From NCBI RefSeq assembly GCF_003265345.1, contig NZ_QFWW01000006.1, positions 455,968-519,967 of the forward strand: a DNA stretch of 64,000 nucleotides, in the 5' to 3' direction. This document shows, in pieces, positions 14,884 to 23,862 of the stretch; within the stretch, counting starts at the first letter, position 1; each line of letters starts with the position of its first letter. Under the pieces are notes generated by a model. The model had not been told where the DNA came from, did no database searches, and saw only the letters and a program-made list of their open reading frames with translations. The stretch comes from Lentzea terrae. GTDB taxonomy: Bacteria; Actinomycetota; Actinomycetes; Mycobacteriales; Pseudonocardiaceae. A program made the translations under genes and the position numbers.

Positions 14884-17181
14884 CTACGGGTAACTGACGA
14901 CGTTCACCGGCACCGTGCCCGGCGGTGTGACCGCACCCACGTCGTTGATCACGTGGGTGATCGTGCCCTGGTAGTTGAGCGACACGGTCAGCAGGTTGTG
15001 CATCCTCACCCCAGGCCGGTTGGGCACCTCGAACGCGTGCTCGGCCCGCACCGACGGGTTGACGTTGAAGAAGCAGTAGCTGCCCAGCCCCCACGCCTCG
15101 TGCGTGGTGACGTTGTCGCCGACCTTGTAGGCCGCGTACCCGGCAACCCCGTTGGGGGCCATCCACGAGGCCTGGTTCGGCACGTCGTACGGCATCTCGT
15201 TCTGGAAGAAGATCGTCCGCCCGCCCTGGCCGTTCCAGATCACCTGGTACTTCTGGTAGTGCTCGACGAACAACCCGGTGGCCAGCACGTTGTTGCCGTT
15301 GACGACGAGGCCCGTGTCACCGATCGCCTCGTTCCAGCCCCAGGTGCCGGCGTTGCCGTGGTCGGCGCGCCAGATCCAGCTGTGATCGATGATCGTGTTG
15401 TGGCTGTTGACGACCAGGCTGTTCGTCGCCTTGCCCGCGACCGCCCCGCCGACGCGGAAGAACACGTCCTGCAGCGTGGTCGGGTTGGCCGCGTGCGAGG
15501 CCGACGAGCCGGACGGGCCGACCGTCAGCAGCGAGTTCGACAGGGTCGTGCCCGCGTCGAACAGGATGCCCTTGATCCGCACGCCGTCGACGTCCGCGAC
15601 CTGCATGGCCGTGACGCCGTTCTGCGGCACGATCGTCGCGTAGCCGATGCCCAGCACGACGGTGTTCGGCCGCGTGATGTTGATCGTCTGGTTGACGTTG
15701 TAGATGCCGGGCGTGAAGAACAGGTTGCACCCCTGCGCCAGCGCCGCGTTGATCGTGGCCGCGGTGTCCCCGGCCTTCACGACGTAGAACTGGCTCATCG
15801 GCAACGAGCTACCGGGCGTACCACCGTTGATCCACGACGCTCCGGAAGCGTTGGTGCGCAAGGAAGGCAGGAACACCCGGTACTGGCTTCCCTCGAGGTA
15901 CAGGTAGGGCACGTCCCGCGAGATCGGCGTGGTCGCGAGCGTCGTCTCCGGCGGCGACGGGAACGTGTTCGGCGGCGCACCGGGCGTTCCGGAGAACACC
16001 ATGTTCCACACGCCGCCGTTCCAGCTGCCGTAGTTGGAATCGCGCGTGTACCACTGCTGCTGCGAGACCGACGCCGTCTGCCCCGACACCCGCGAATCAG
16101 CCGTGTAGCCACCACTCGCAAACCCGTAGCTCGCCGGGTACAGCGCCAAGTTGCCACGAATGTCCATGCGGCGGAACGGCGCCGCCTGCGCCACGGCCCA
16201 CCGGTTGGTGCCGTTGCTCGGGTTGACGGCCATGTTCTCGGCCGAGCGCCAGAAGTTCTGCAGCGCCACACCCTTGTCCGACTCGTTGAACGCGTCGACC
16301 GTGATGTCACCGTTGATCACGACATCGCCGGGGTTGCGCCCCAGGCCTGCGACGGACGTGTAAAAACCAACGTCGTCGTGAACGTTGTACGTGCCCGGCT
16401 TGAACAGGTGCGCGACCCGGCGCGGCGCCATCTGCGCCGTGAGCGTGTCCTTCTGCATGTTGAAGTCCGCGTCGAGCTGCGTCTGGATGCTCGCGGCCGA
16501 CATGCTGGGGTCGAAGATCCGCGTGTTCGGCCCGAAGTTCGGCGTGTCGGACTGGGCACACCCTTGCTGCGTGCCGATCGTGTAGGTCGCGCTCGCTGTT
16601 GCGGAGTTCGTGAGCCCCGCCTTGATGCCGATCGCGTTGACCGTGCGGCTCGTCGGCACCGAGATCGGCCCGGTGTAGAGCGGTGAGCTTGCCGTGGGTG
16701 TCGAACCGTCCACTGTGTACCGGATCGCCGCGCCGGAGGTGGCCGTCGTGATCGTCACGGTCTGCGCGGACGTGTACGCACCGCCAGGCGGGCTGAATGT
16801 CGGCGCCGCGACCTGCGCCGGCGCGCTGCCGTGCGTGTAGGTGAAGTGCGGGGTGTCGTACTGCGGCCCGCTCTTCTCGTAGGTGAACCAGTACTCGATC
16901 TGCGTCCCCGACGACAACGACCCGACCGTCTTCTGCCAGGTCCCGGCGTTGTTCGTCATCCGGAAGTTCTGCTGCGGAGTGTTGGGGACCAGGTAGTGCA
17001 CGTCGACGTACAGGGCAGGGGTCGTCGGCGTGAAGTCGATCCTCGCCTGAGTGGAGTCCAGCGCCGTCACGTTCTGCGTGTAGTCCTCGGCCGCGGAAGC
17101 GGTGGACGACGCAAGTGACGACAGGGCAATCGCTGCGGCGGCCAGGCCGGCCAGCCATCTCACCTTTGAGAGCGCTCTCAC
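14884..17181 (-). CDS. Secreted beta-1,3-glucanase-like (GH55/pectate-lyase-3 fold) with carbohydrate-binding domains
   Basis: A 765-aa extracellular protein. A signal peptide (WLAGLAAAAIALSSLASS, cleavage near ASA-AED) is followed by a CBM56-like domain (about 30-120: QNFRMTNNAGTWQKTVG, IEYWFTYEKSG), a chitobiase/beta-hexosaminidase C-terminal-type domain (125-205: PPGGAYTSAQTVTITT, YTVDGSTPT) and a long right-handed beta-helix (215-760) resembling GH55 / pectate-lyase-3. The beta-helix and beta-glucan-binding module suggest an exo-beta-1,3-glucanase acting on fungal or plant glucan; the exact activity is inferred. The start is GTG 17181 or GTG 17163; the first lies against the LacI-type operator, and neither has a good ribosome binding site. 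Confidence 0.72.
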   Translation of the reverse strand: MRALSKVRWLAGLAAAAIALSSLASSTASAAEDYTQNVTALDSTQARIDFTPTTPALYVDVHYLVPNTPQQNFRMTNNAGTWQKTVGSLSSGTQIEYWFTYEKSGPQYDTPHFTYTHGSAPAQVAAPTFSPPGGAYTSAQTVTITTATSGAAIRYTVDGSTPTASSPLYTGPISVPTSRTVNAIGIKAGLTNSATASATYTIGTQQGCAQSDTPNFGPNTRIFDPSMSAASIQTQLDADFNMQKDTLTAQMAPRRVAHLFKPGTYNVHDDVGFYTSVAGLGRNPGDVVINGDITVDAFNESDKGVALQNFWRSAENMAVNPSNGTNRWAVAQAAPFRRMDIRGNLALYPASYGFASGGYTADSRVSGQTASVSQQQWYTRDSNYGSWNGGVWNMVFSGTPGAPPNTFPSPPETTLATTPISRDVPYLYLEGSQYRVFLPSLRTNASGASWINGGTPGSSLPMSQFYVVKAGDTAATINAALAQGCNLFFTPGIYNVNQTINITRPNTVVLGIGYATIVPQNGVTAMQVADVDGVRIKGILFDAGTTLSNSLLTVGPSGSSASHAANPTTLQDVFFRVGGAVAGKATNSLVVNSHNTIIDHSWIWRADHGNAGTWGWNEAIGDTGLVVNGNNVLATGLFVEHYQKYQVIWNGQGGRTIFFQNEMPYDVPNQASWMAPNGVAGYAAYKVGDNVTTHEAWGLGSYCFFNVNPSVRAEHAFEVPNRPGVRMHNLLTVSLNYQGTITHVINDVGAVTPPGTVPVNVVSYP
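17167..17180. promoter_or_regulatory. LacI-type operator TGAGAGCGCTCTCA
   Basis: A perfect 14-bp palindrome at the 5' end of the glucanase-like gene, of the same type as sites bound by sugar-responsive LacI regulators such as CebR of actinobacteria. It overlaps the beginning of the coding region (or the leader, if translation starts at 17163), so binding would block transcription. No lacI-family gene is in the window, so the regulator is encoded elsewhere. Confidence 0.7.
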
Positions 17182-17310
17182 ACTTGAACGGTAAACACGA
17201 GATGTCGCTAAGCGAAAGATGCAAGCGGTGGGAAAGAAGAACCGGGAACGCCACCGTTTTCACCCGAACGAGCGGCTTGTTGGATTGGATTCAAGCCATA
17301 GCGTCGGCTT

Positions 17311-18126
17311 ATGACTCCCTCCACCGCGTACAGCAGGGACCCGGGTGACGAGCTACGGCGCCTCCGAGAGACGTGCACGGGCCTCAAGAGCAACGAGCTG
17401 GCAAAGAAGCTCGGCTGGGATCCCAGCAAGATCTCCACCATCGAGCACGGCAAGGCGCGCGCCAGCGAGATCGACCTCATCCAGTTCTTGTCCATGTGCG
17501 GCAAGGACATCGACTACGTCAACGACTTCAAGCGCCGCTACCAGTACGCCTTCGACGAGTACTTCGTGCAGCTGTCCGGCAACCTGCGGACGGTCGGGCT
17601 AGCCGAGTCCACGGCCAGGACGATCATCAGCTACGAGACGCTGATTGTGCCAGGTCTCTTCCAGGACATCCGAGTACGCCGAGAGGGTGTACCACGCGAA
17701 CGGGACCGTCGCGGAAGAGCGGATACCCGAACTCGTGCAGTGCCGGACAGACCGCCAGGCGATCCTGCAGCGACACGATCGGCCGGATTGCTTGTTCTAC
17801 ATCCATGAGCTAGCGCTGCCGCAGCCCATGGGCGATGACGGGTGATGCAGGCCCAGTACACGCGCCTGCTGTCCAAGGCGCACATGATCCGGCTCGTTCC
17901 CGCGGAGGTTGCCGTGCTGTCGGCCGGCTTCATGCTCTGGGAGTTCGAGAAGGCCGACCCGGTCGCCTACAGCGAGTCGGAGTTCGCGCGCGTGTTCGTC
18001 CAGGATCTCGGCGCGATCGCCAAAGCGAGGCAGCACTTCAAGCAGCTGGACGAGGTCGCCCTCGATGGAGAGCGAACGCGCAGCAAGCTGAAGCAGTACC
18101 TCCGCCAGCTCGTCGGAGCTGGATGA
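17311..18126 (+). pseudogene. XRE-type regulator with DUF5753, broken by two compensating frameshifts
   Basis: The 5' part encodes an HTH (ELRRLRETCTGLKSNELAKK, then DPSKISTIEHGKAR) and the beginning of DUF5753 (FDEYFVQLSGNLRTV...). Near 17668 one extra base shifts the frame: LIVPGLFQ continues as TSEYAERVYHANGTV in the next frame. Near 17838 a one-base loss returns it to the first frame, VMQAQYTRLLSKAHMIRLVP onward to 18126. With both corrected, the product would be about 271 aa, the usual size for this family. Either this is a recently inactivated gene or there are two sequencing errors. The last base pairs overlap the DUF397 remnant start (ATGA). Confidence 0.75.
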
Positions 18127-18294
18127 ACCCGAACTTGAGGTAAGCGCCCACGGCAGCGCCCCTCAGCCACCGCGACTTCAGCGTCATCAACCGTGCGGGA
18201 CTCGAAGAACGCGAGCGGCGACGTCCTCGCGTTCTCCACCCCTGCCTGGAGCGCGCTGGTCGGCTGGATCGGCTCGCGCTCCCCGCAGGTCTGA
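18123..18294 (+). pseudogene. DUF397 remnant, partner of the upstream regulator
   Basis: It starts with ATG in a 4-bp ATGA overlap with the DUF5753 gene and encodes MNPNLR, then meets a stop (TAA at 18141). In a shifted frame the sequence continues as SATATSASSTVRDSKNASGD and VLAFSTPAWSALVGWIGS to TGA 18294. VRDSKN and F-TPAW are hallmarks of DUF397, small proteins encoded next to XRE-DUF5753 regulators in actinobacteria. The middle (normally W-KS-SG-C-EVA) is shortened and out of frame, so the gene is inactive. Coding is too short and broken to be called by length. Confidence 0.65.
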
Positions 18295-18307
18295 TCACGA
18301 CAGCACA

Positions 18308-18337
18308 GAGGCCCACCCCGCGGCAGGGATGGGCCTC
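18308..18337. terminator. Hairpin between DUF397 remnant and convergent genes
   Basis: An 8-bp stem, GAGGCCCA (18308-18315) with TGGGCCTC (18330-18337), extended by partly paired CCC/GGG, sits between the remnant on the plus strand and the small membrane protein gene ending at 18356 on the minus strand. Confidence 0.55.
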
Positions 18338-18355
18338 GCTCGTTCATCGGTGCTC

Positions 18356-18592
18356 TCAGCCACCCGCGGGCGGTTCCGGCATGGGGGCCGGCTTCGCGTC
18401 GCGCATGCGTTCCTCGGTCCAGTAGTCCGGGTCGGTGTGCTCCGCCGGTCCACCTGCCACCTCTGGACCGGCGGGACCGGCGGGAGCGGCCGGATCACCC
18501 GTTCCGCGCAACCCGGCGATCACGGAGGCGCTCAGCACGACAGTCGCCGCGATGACCGCCACCACCACAACCATGCGCGTGCGGGTGCTCAT
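18356..18592 (-). CDS. Small N-terminally anchored protein sharing a motif with the upstream protease
   Basis: A 78-aa protein: one hydrophobic segment (MVVVVAVIAATVVLSASVIAG) acting as signal anchor or signal peptide, a Pro/Ala/Gly-rich linker, and a tail HTDPDYWTEERMRDAKPAPM. The tail resembles NEYWTPERLAAAKPA in the propeptide-like region of the upstream serine protease. The ATG lies 9 bp after the protease stop, with AGGAGG overlapping that stop, so the two are tightly coupled. I know no function for it; a chaperone, anchor or alternative carrier of the YWT-ER motif are possibilities. Confidence 0.7.
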   Translation of the reverse strand: MSTRTRMVVVVAVIAATVVLSASVIAGLRGTGDPAAPAGPAGPEVAGGPAEHTDPDYWTEERMRDAKPAPMPEPPAGG

Positions 18593-18601
18593 GGAGCCTC
18601 C

Positions 18602-19612
18602 TTACGGCGTTTGGTTTTTCGCGTTATTGAAGACGTCGTTCACGTGACTGTCATAATACGGCCCGGAATTGTTCCCGTCCAGAAGTCCCTGGGTCGCACT
18701 GATCACGTAACCGAGGCCGTTGGGCTGGTAGTTCTCGAGCCACGGCCCACCACTGGCACCGCCGCCGAAATTGCAGCCGAGTCGATAGGCGTTCGCGCTC
18801 GGCCACCGGTCGGTCGTTCCCCAGCAGTACCACTGCACCTCACCGCCGTCACGGTTTCCCGGATAGCCGGCGATGTGCACGTAACGGCTGTAACTGCCGT
18901 TGTACCGGAAGCCGTGGCCGCCCGCCGCGTTGACCACTTTCTGGCCTGAACTGTTGGCGTACGTCACCACCCACGCGAAGTCGCGCTGCCAGTCGTTGCG
19001 GACCGACCACCCCGTGGAGTAGTGGAACCAGTAGGCGGCGAACCGTCCACGCGGCTCGGAGCCGCGCTGGTAGCCCGGGATGAAGACCCAGTTCCGCATG
19101 ACCTGTCCGTTGCCGCCGCCCACGACCGCGCAGTGGCCCGCGGTGACGACAAGGCTCTTGGAGGCGCTGTTCACGGCACTGCCGGAGCACTGGTAGCCGC
19201 CGTTGTTCCGCGGGTCGACGAAGTAGATCTTGCCGTTGGTGTAGGAGAACCAGGCGTCCTGGGCCGACGGGCCGCCCGTCACCGTCGGCGCTGCCGGGGC
19301 GGAGGCGGTCGCGGCCTTCCCCGTCGGAGCCGACGTCGTCGCGTTCGTCTTCGTCGGGCCGGCGGTTGCGACGGCGGGCTTGGCCGCCGCGAGCCGTTCC
19401 GGCGTCCAGTACTCGTTGACGATCCGCTGGGCTTCGGCGGGTGAAACCTTGCGCTCGGCGCGAGCGCTCTCGTCCCACACGACTGCGGACGTGCCGACGA
19501 TCGAGTCCGTTTTCGCCGCAGATTCGGCATTCGCCGGAACGGCGACCAAAATTGACGCGACGAGCGTCAGACCAGAAAAAACGCCAAGCATCGATCTTCG
19601 GGCAAATATCAT
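18602..19612 (-). CDS. Secreted trypsin-like serine protease
   Basis: A 336-aa extracellular protease of the trypsin/V8-like fold. Signal peptide: SMLGVFSGLTLVASILVAVP, cleavage near ANA-ES. Residues 30-115 are a propeptide-like region with NEYWTPERLAAAKP and a Ser/Thr/Ala-rich linker. The catalytic triad is visible: His in VVTAGHCA, Asp in RDFAWVV, Ser in GGGASGGPW. Two disulfides are likely (YQCSGSAV-GHC and WYCWG-LGCNF). The ATG at 19612 follows GGGGGAAC. First gene of a two-gene operon with the small anchored protein. The substrate is unknown. Confidence 0.88.
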   Translation of the reverse strand: MIFARRSMLGVFSGLTLVASILVAVPANAESAAKTDSIVGTSAVVWDESARAERKVSPAEAQRIVNEYWTPERLAAAKPAVATAGPTKTNATTSAPTGKAATASAPAAPTVTGGPSAQDAWFSYTNGKIYFVDPRNNGGYQCSGSAVNSASKSLVVTAGHCAVVGGGNGQVMRNWVFIPGYQRGSEPRGRFAAYWFHYSTGWSVRNDWQRDFAWVVTYANSSGQKVVNAAGGHGFRYNGSYSRYVHIAGYPGNRDGGEVQWYCWGTTDRWPSANAYRLGCNFGGGASGGPWLENYQPNGLGYVISATQGLLDGNNSGPYYDSHVNDVFNNAKNQTP

Positions 19613-19743
19613 CGTTCCCCCTAAGGAACTGATTTTCCCCTCTGGCGAAACTCGCCAGCCTGCACAGCACAGTAGCCAGCTGATTTTGGCCCAACAACCG
19701 CCTACTGGCGCAAGGAAGATATTCCGCGTCGCATAGACGCGTT

Positions 19744-21408
19744 TCAGCTCGCTCGGTTTTCGTTGAGGTAGTTGTAGATCGTGTAGCGGGTGACCTCCAG
19801 GACACCCGCCAGATGGTCCACCGAGTCACGGATGAGGAAGAACCCTGCCTCGTCCAGGACTCGCACGACCTGCGACTTGTGCACCTTCTTCATCAGCTCG
19901 ACCGGCACCCCGACGTCGGCGATGGCCTTCTCGACCAACACCCGCTGCAGCGTGTCCACGTCCTGTGGAAAGTGCTCAACAGGCCCAGAAGCCTCGTGCG
20001 CAGCCAACTTATTGACACACAAGCACCCCACGGCGACACCAGCAGCATCACGCACGAACGTCGTCGACGACCAGATGGCCCGCCCATCAGGCGCATACGT
20101 CTCGTAGCCCGGCATGTCCGTGGTGGTGCCGCGCCGCACCAGCCCCAGCAACAGGTCGGTCATCGGCCCGCCCACCTGCCGCCCGGTCAACGACCCGGCG
20201 ATCGCGATGATCGAGTTCGGCAGCCGCGACAGGTCGTGCACCACGACCTCGGTGTCCGGTCCCAGAGCCGAGGCCAGGCTGTCCACCGTCGGCACCAGCG
20301 CCGACAAGGCCGCCGGCACCGGTGACGCAGCTGTCCCGGACAGCGACTTCAACGCGGCTCGTACCCGTTCCAACGTGCCGCGCGAAGTCGTGGCGTGCGG
20401 CGACAACCGGACGTGCTCCGGCCGCACCGTCGCGGTGACCCCGAAGGCGTTCAACGCCTCCCCGACCACGGAAGCCGCCTCGGGCATCGTGAACGCCAGG
20501 ATCCCCGCCCGGCGCTCCCGTGCCGACACGATCTTGCCGCCGCACGACAGCACGATCTCCTCCAGCTCGGCGACGACGTCCGAAACGGCCGAGTCCAAAG
20601 CCGAAACGCCCGCGAGCTCCACCAGTTCCAGTGCCTCCGCGAAGGCACCGGACACGACCGGCGAGAGGTTCGTGATGTTCCAGGACGCGGCATCGGGAGC
20701 AGGCTGGTGCACCGCGTTGTCGAACAGGCCGGCATCCAAAGCACCCGTCCAACCCGAAAGAACAGGCGAAAGCCGCTCCAAAGCGCGGTCCGAGAGCACG
20801 ACGAAACCGGTGCTCCACCCGGCCCGCAACCACTTCTGCCCGCCGACCACGAGCACGTCGGCGAGTTCCCACGGCTCGTCGGCCACGCCGAAGCCCTGGA
20901 TGCCGTCGACGATGAGCAGCCGGTCGCCGAGGACCTCCCGCAAAGCAGAGAGATCAGCTCGGTAGCCGGTGCGGAAGTCCACAGCGGACACCGACAGCGC
21001 GGAAACCTCAGCAGTCAGACGGGTTGCGACGGCGGCCGGGGCCACCGGTCCGTCGAGAACCACCGACGGGAGTCCCGCGCGCACCCACGGATAGGTGTTG
21101 GCCGGGAACTCCGCCGCCGAGTACATGACCGTCCCGGACAGCCCGAAAGCCGCCTGGAACAGGCCGATCGAGGTGTTCGGGACGAGCGCCACGTGGTCGG
21201 TGTCCGTGCGGCACAACCGGGCGACGGCTGCCTTCACCCGTTGTTCCTCGCGCATCAGCGTGTCCACTGTGGATGGACCGGCTAGCGAGGCCTGTTCCAT
21301 CAGGCGCGAGGTGGCCGTGACCACAGCCAGCGAGGGCGGGCCGAAGCGGGCGAAGTCGAGGTACCCCTCCGGTTCGCGGAACTGGGCGAGGTACGAGGTG
21401 TCGATCAA
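19744..21408 (-). CDS. Class V aminotransferase fused to YheO-like PAS and DauR-type HTH
   Basis: A 554-aa enzyme-regulator fusion. Residues 1-350 have a class V PLP-dependent fold (cysteine desulfurase/isopenicillin-N-epimerase-like): VDGIQGFG carries the cofactor-binding Asp and GGQKWLRAG the likely Schiff-base lysine. Residues about 360-475 match YheO-like PAS (TEVVVHDLSRLPNSIIAIAG, then IWSSTTFVRDAAG). Residues 505-554 match the DauR/YheO HTH (VRVLDEAGFFLIRDSVDHLA, VTRYTIYNYLNE). The TTG start at 21408 is one base after the stop of the ABC ATPase, with AAGGTG upstream, so it is the last gene of the transporter operon. I infer that it metabolises the imported amino acid and senses it or its product. 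Substrate unknown. Confidence 0.8.
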   Translation of the reverse strand: MIDTSYLAQFREPEGYLDFARFGPPSLAVVTATSRLMEQASLAGPSTVDTLMREEQRVKAAVARLCRTDTDHVALVPNTSIGLFQAAFGLSGTVMYSAAEFPANTYPWVRAGLPSVVLDGPVAPAAVATRLTAEVSALSVSAVDFRTGYRADLSALREVLGDRLLIVDGIQGFGVADEPWELADVLVVGGQKWLRAGWSTGFVVLSDRALERLSPVLSGWTGALDAGLFDNAVHQPAPDAASWNITNLSPVVSGAFAEALELVELAGVSALDSAVSDVVAELEEIVLSCGGKIVSARERRAGILAFTMPEAASVVGEALNAFGVTATVRPEHVRLSPHATTSRGTLERVRAALKSLSGTAASPVPAALSALVPTVDSLASALGPDTEVVVHDLSRLPNSIIAIAGSLTGRQVGGPMTDLLLGLVRRGTTTDMPGYETYAPDGRAIWSSTTFVRDAAGVAVGCLCVNKLAAHEASGPVEHFPQDVDTLQRVLVEKAIADVGVPVELMKKVHKSQVVRVLDEAGFFLIRDSVDHLAGVLEVTRYTIYNYLNENRAS

Positions 21409-21409
21409 C

Positions 21410-22168
21410 TTAGAGCACCTTTGCGAGGAACTGTTGCGTGCGCGGCTGCTGTGGATTGTCCAGCACGTCGGCCGGTGTGCCGCTCTCCACCACGGCGCCG
21501 TCGACGAGGAACACCACGCGGTCGGCGACCGAGCGGGCGAAACCGATCTCGTGAGTGACCACGATCATCGTCATGCCGTCGCGGGCCAGCGAGGTCATCA
21601 CGTCGAGCACCTCGCCGACCAGCTCCGGGTCCAACGCGGACGTGGGCTCGTCGAACAGCATCAGCTTGGGCTTCATCGCCAGAGCCCGCGCGATCGCAAC
21701 ACGTTGCTGCTGGCCACCGGACAGCTGCGCCGGGTACGAGCCCGCCTTCTCCGCGAGCCCGACCCGTTCCAGCAAGGTCACCGCCTCGGCCCGGACCTCG
21801 GCCCGGTCGCGGCGCAGCACCTGGACCGGGCCCTCCATGACGTTCTCCAGCGCCGTGCGGTGCGGGAACAGGTTGAATCGCTGGAACACCATGCCGACGT
21901 CGCGCCGCTGGTGGGCCGCCTCGCGTTCGCGCAGCTCGTAGAGCTTCCCACCGTGAGATCGGAACCCGACCGGGACGCCGTCGACCCAGATCCGGCCGGC
22001 GTCGATGGTCTCCAGGTGGTTCACACAGCGCAGGAAGGTCGACTTCCCCGCGCCGGACGGGCCGAGCAGGCAGACGACCTCGCCGCGGTCGACCTCCAGG
22101 TCGATTCCGCGCAGCACTTCGGTGTGGCCGAACGACTTGCGGACCCCAACCGCCTCAACGAGGGCCAT
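21410..22168 (-). CDS. Polar amino acid ABC transporter, ATP-binding protein
   Basis: A 252-aa GlnQ/GltL-type ATPase of the polar amino acid uptake family. Walker A is GPSGAGKST, the signature [15 protein letters not shown] and Walker B LMLFDEP, with the switch His in VVTHEIGFA. The ATG at 22168 is chosen because GGAG precedes it; a GTG 6 bp earlier is also in frame. It overlaps the end of the permease gene by 14 bp. Energises the permease at the cytoplasmic face. Confidence 0.93.
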   Translation of the reverse strand: MALVEAVGVRKSFGHTEVLRGIDLEVDRGEVVCLLGPSGAGKSTFLRCVNHLETIDAGRIWVDGVPVGFRSHGGKLYELREREAAHQRRDVGMVFQRFNLFPHRTALENVMEGPVQVLRRDRAEVRAEAVTLLERVGLAEKAGSYPAQLSGGQQQRVAIARALAMKPKLMLFDEPTSALDPELVGEVLDVMTSLARDGMTMIVVTHEIGFARSVADRVVFLVDGAVVESGTPADVLDNPQQPRTQQFLAKVL

Positions 22169-22970
22169 AAGCACGCTCCAGGTAGTGCTGCCCGATCGAC
22201 GCGAGGGACACCATCACGAGGTACCAGGCCGCGGCGGCGAACAGGGTTTCCATGATCTCCAGGTTGCGCGAGGAGATGTTGTTCGCGGCGTGGATGAGCT
22301 CCAGGAAGGCGATCACCGACGCCATCGAGGTGCCCTTGATCATGTTGATGAAGTTGTTGCCGGTCGGCGGGATGATCACGCGCATCGCCTGCGGCAGCAC
22401 GACTCTGCGCAGCGTCGTCATCGGCGTCATGCCGATCGACTTGGCCGCCTCGGTCTGGCCGGAGTCCACGCTGCTCAGGCCGGCGCGGACGATCTCGGCC
22501 ATGTAGGCGCTCTCGTTGAGCCCCAGCCCGAGCAGCGCCGCCACGAACGCCGTCATGACCACGTTCGTCGGCACGGTGAAGAGCATCGGGATGCTGATGT
22601 TCTTGAACACCAGCGCGAGGTTGAACCAGATCAGGATCTGCAGCAGCACCGGCAGCCCGCGGAACAGCCAGATGTAGCCGACGGCGAACCACCGCGCGAC
22701 CGGGTTGGCTGACAGCCGCATCAACGCGATCACGACGCCCAGGACGATCGCGCCGCCCTGGGCCGCCACGGCGAGCACGATGGTGTTGAGCAGGCCTTCG
22801 AGCATCACGGGGTGCGTGAAGAACCCCGGCACGTCCTCCCACTGGATCTCCGCCTCGGCCATCGCCCAGCCGAGGCCGACGATGATCAGGAGGATGACCG
22901 CGCCGCTGATCCACCGCCCAGGATGGCGCAGCGGCACGACCTCCAGGTTCTCGCGAAGATCACTTGCCAT
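22155..22970 (-). CDS. Polar amino acid ABC transporter, permease
   Basis: A 271-aa His/Glu/Gln/Arg/opine-type permease with about five membrane helices, beginning at [17 protein letters not shown]. The EAA loop that docks the ATPase is [20 protein letters not shown]. Only one permease gene is present, so a homodimer is likely. The ATG at 22970 overlaps the end of the substrate-binding protein gene by 11 bp and the 3' end overlaps the ATPase gene. Confidence 0.93.
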   Translation of the reverse strand: MASDLRENLEVVPLRHPGRWISGAVILLIIVGLGWAMAEAEIQWEDVPGFFTHPVMLEGLLNTIVLAVAAQGGAIVLGVVIALMRLSANPVARWFAVGYIWLFRGLPVLLQILIWFNLALVFKNISIPMLFTVPTNVVMTAFVAALLGLGLNESAYMAEIVRAGLSSVDSGQTEAAKSIGMTPMTTLRRVVLPQAMRVIIPPTGNNFINMIKGTSMASVIAFLELIHAANNISSRNLEIMETLFAAAAWYLVMVSLASIGQHYLERAYGPR

Positions 22971-23862
22971 TGATGGCGGCCTTCGTGATCGCGCCCTGCT
23001 TGATGTCCCAGGTGGTGAGGATCTTGGTGTAGGTGCCGTCGTCGATCAGCGCCTGCAGCGCGCCCTTGATCGCCTCGGCCAGCTTGGCGTTCTGCTTGTT
23101 GACGCCGATGCCGTACGGACCACCGTTGATCGGCGGGAGCTGGACGACCTCGAAGTAGCTGCCGTCACCAGCGGTCTTCGCGACATACACGGCGGTCGGC
23201 AGGTCGTTGAGGATCGCCGCGACCCGGCCCGTGCGCAGCTGGTTCTGGTTGCCGGTGTCGCTGTCGGTGACGCTCAGCTGGACCTCGGGCTTGCCCTGGT
23301 CCTGGCACTTCTGGCTCTGCTCCTTGGCGAACTGCTCCTGCGAGCTGCCGAGGTTCACCGCCACGCCCTTGCCGCACAGGTCGTCCGGACCCTTGACGCC
23401 CTGCGGGTTCCCCTTCTGCACCATGATCGTGATGCCGGAGGTGAAGTAGTCGACGAAGTCGATCTTCTGCTGCCGCTCGGCGGTGTCGTTCATCGCGGCC
23501 ATGGTCACGTCGACGCGCTTGGTCTCCAGGCTGGTGATCAGCGAGCTGAACGCCATGTCGCTGTGCTCGGCCTGGAGCCCGAGCTTGGCGGCGATCGCCT
23601 TGATCAGGTCGACCTCCGACCCCATCGGCGTCTTGCCGTCCTGGTCGTAGAAGTTGTTCGGCGGGTTCTGGATGTTCGACCCGACCTTGAGCTTCCCGCT
23701 CGACGCGATCTCGGCGGGTACCAGCGCGGCGAGCTTGTCGTCCTTCTTGACGCTCGACAGGTCCGACGACGGCGGGGTGCTCGTCTGCGTGTTGTCAGAC
23801 GTGCCTCCGCAAGCAGCAAGCGTTGCGACGAGCAACGCGGTCACGAGCAGGCGCGGCATCAT
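22960..23862 (-). CDS. Amino acid ABC transporter substrate-binding lipoprotein
   Basis: A 300-aa SBP family 3 lipoprotein. A short signal peptide ends in a lipobox (LVATLAAC), so Lgt would anchor it to the outer face of the membrane. The SBP3 core starts near GKLKVGSNIQNPPNNFYDQD, with TMAAMNDTAERQQKIDFVDY, the family signature region. The double ATG at 23862 gives the correct signal peptide; the longer open frame upstream has no signal sequence. First gene of the transporter/aminotransferase-regulator operon. The ligand cannot be named from sequence. Confidence 0.9.
   Translation of the reverse strand: MMPRLLVTALLVATLAACGGTSDNTQTSTPPSSDLSSVKKDDKLAALVPAEIASSGKLKVGSNIQNPPNNFYDQDGKTPMGSEVDLIKAIAAKLGLQAEHSDMAFSSLITSLETKRVDVTMAAMNDTAERQQKIDFVDYFTSGITIMVQKGNPQGVKGPDDLCGKGVAVNLGSSQEQFAKEQSQKCQDQGKPEVQLSVTDSDTGNQNQLRTGRVAAILNDLPTAVYVAKTAGDGSYFEVVQLPPINGGPYGIGVNKQNAKLAEAIKGALQALIDDGTYTKILTTWDIKQGAITKAAINGK

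Noticed and set aside
14152..16686. 844-codon open frame opposite cobL and the glucanase-like gene
   Set aside because: Spans several clear genes in antisense and has Arg/Val-rich shadow composition with no motif.
19450..19470. GAGCGCTC LacI-like site in the protease gene
   Set aside because: Short, inside coding sequence far from a start, and likely chance in high-GC DNA.
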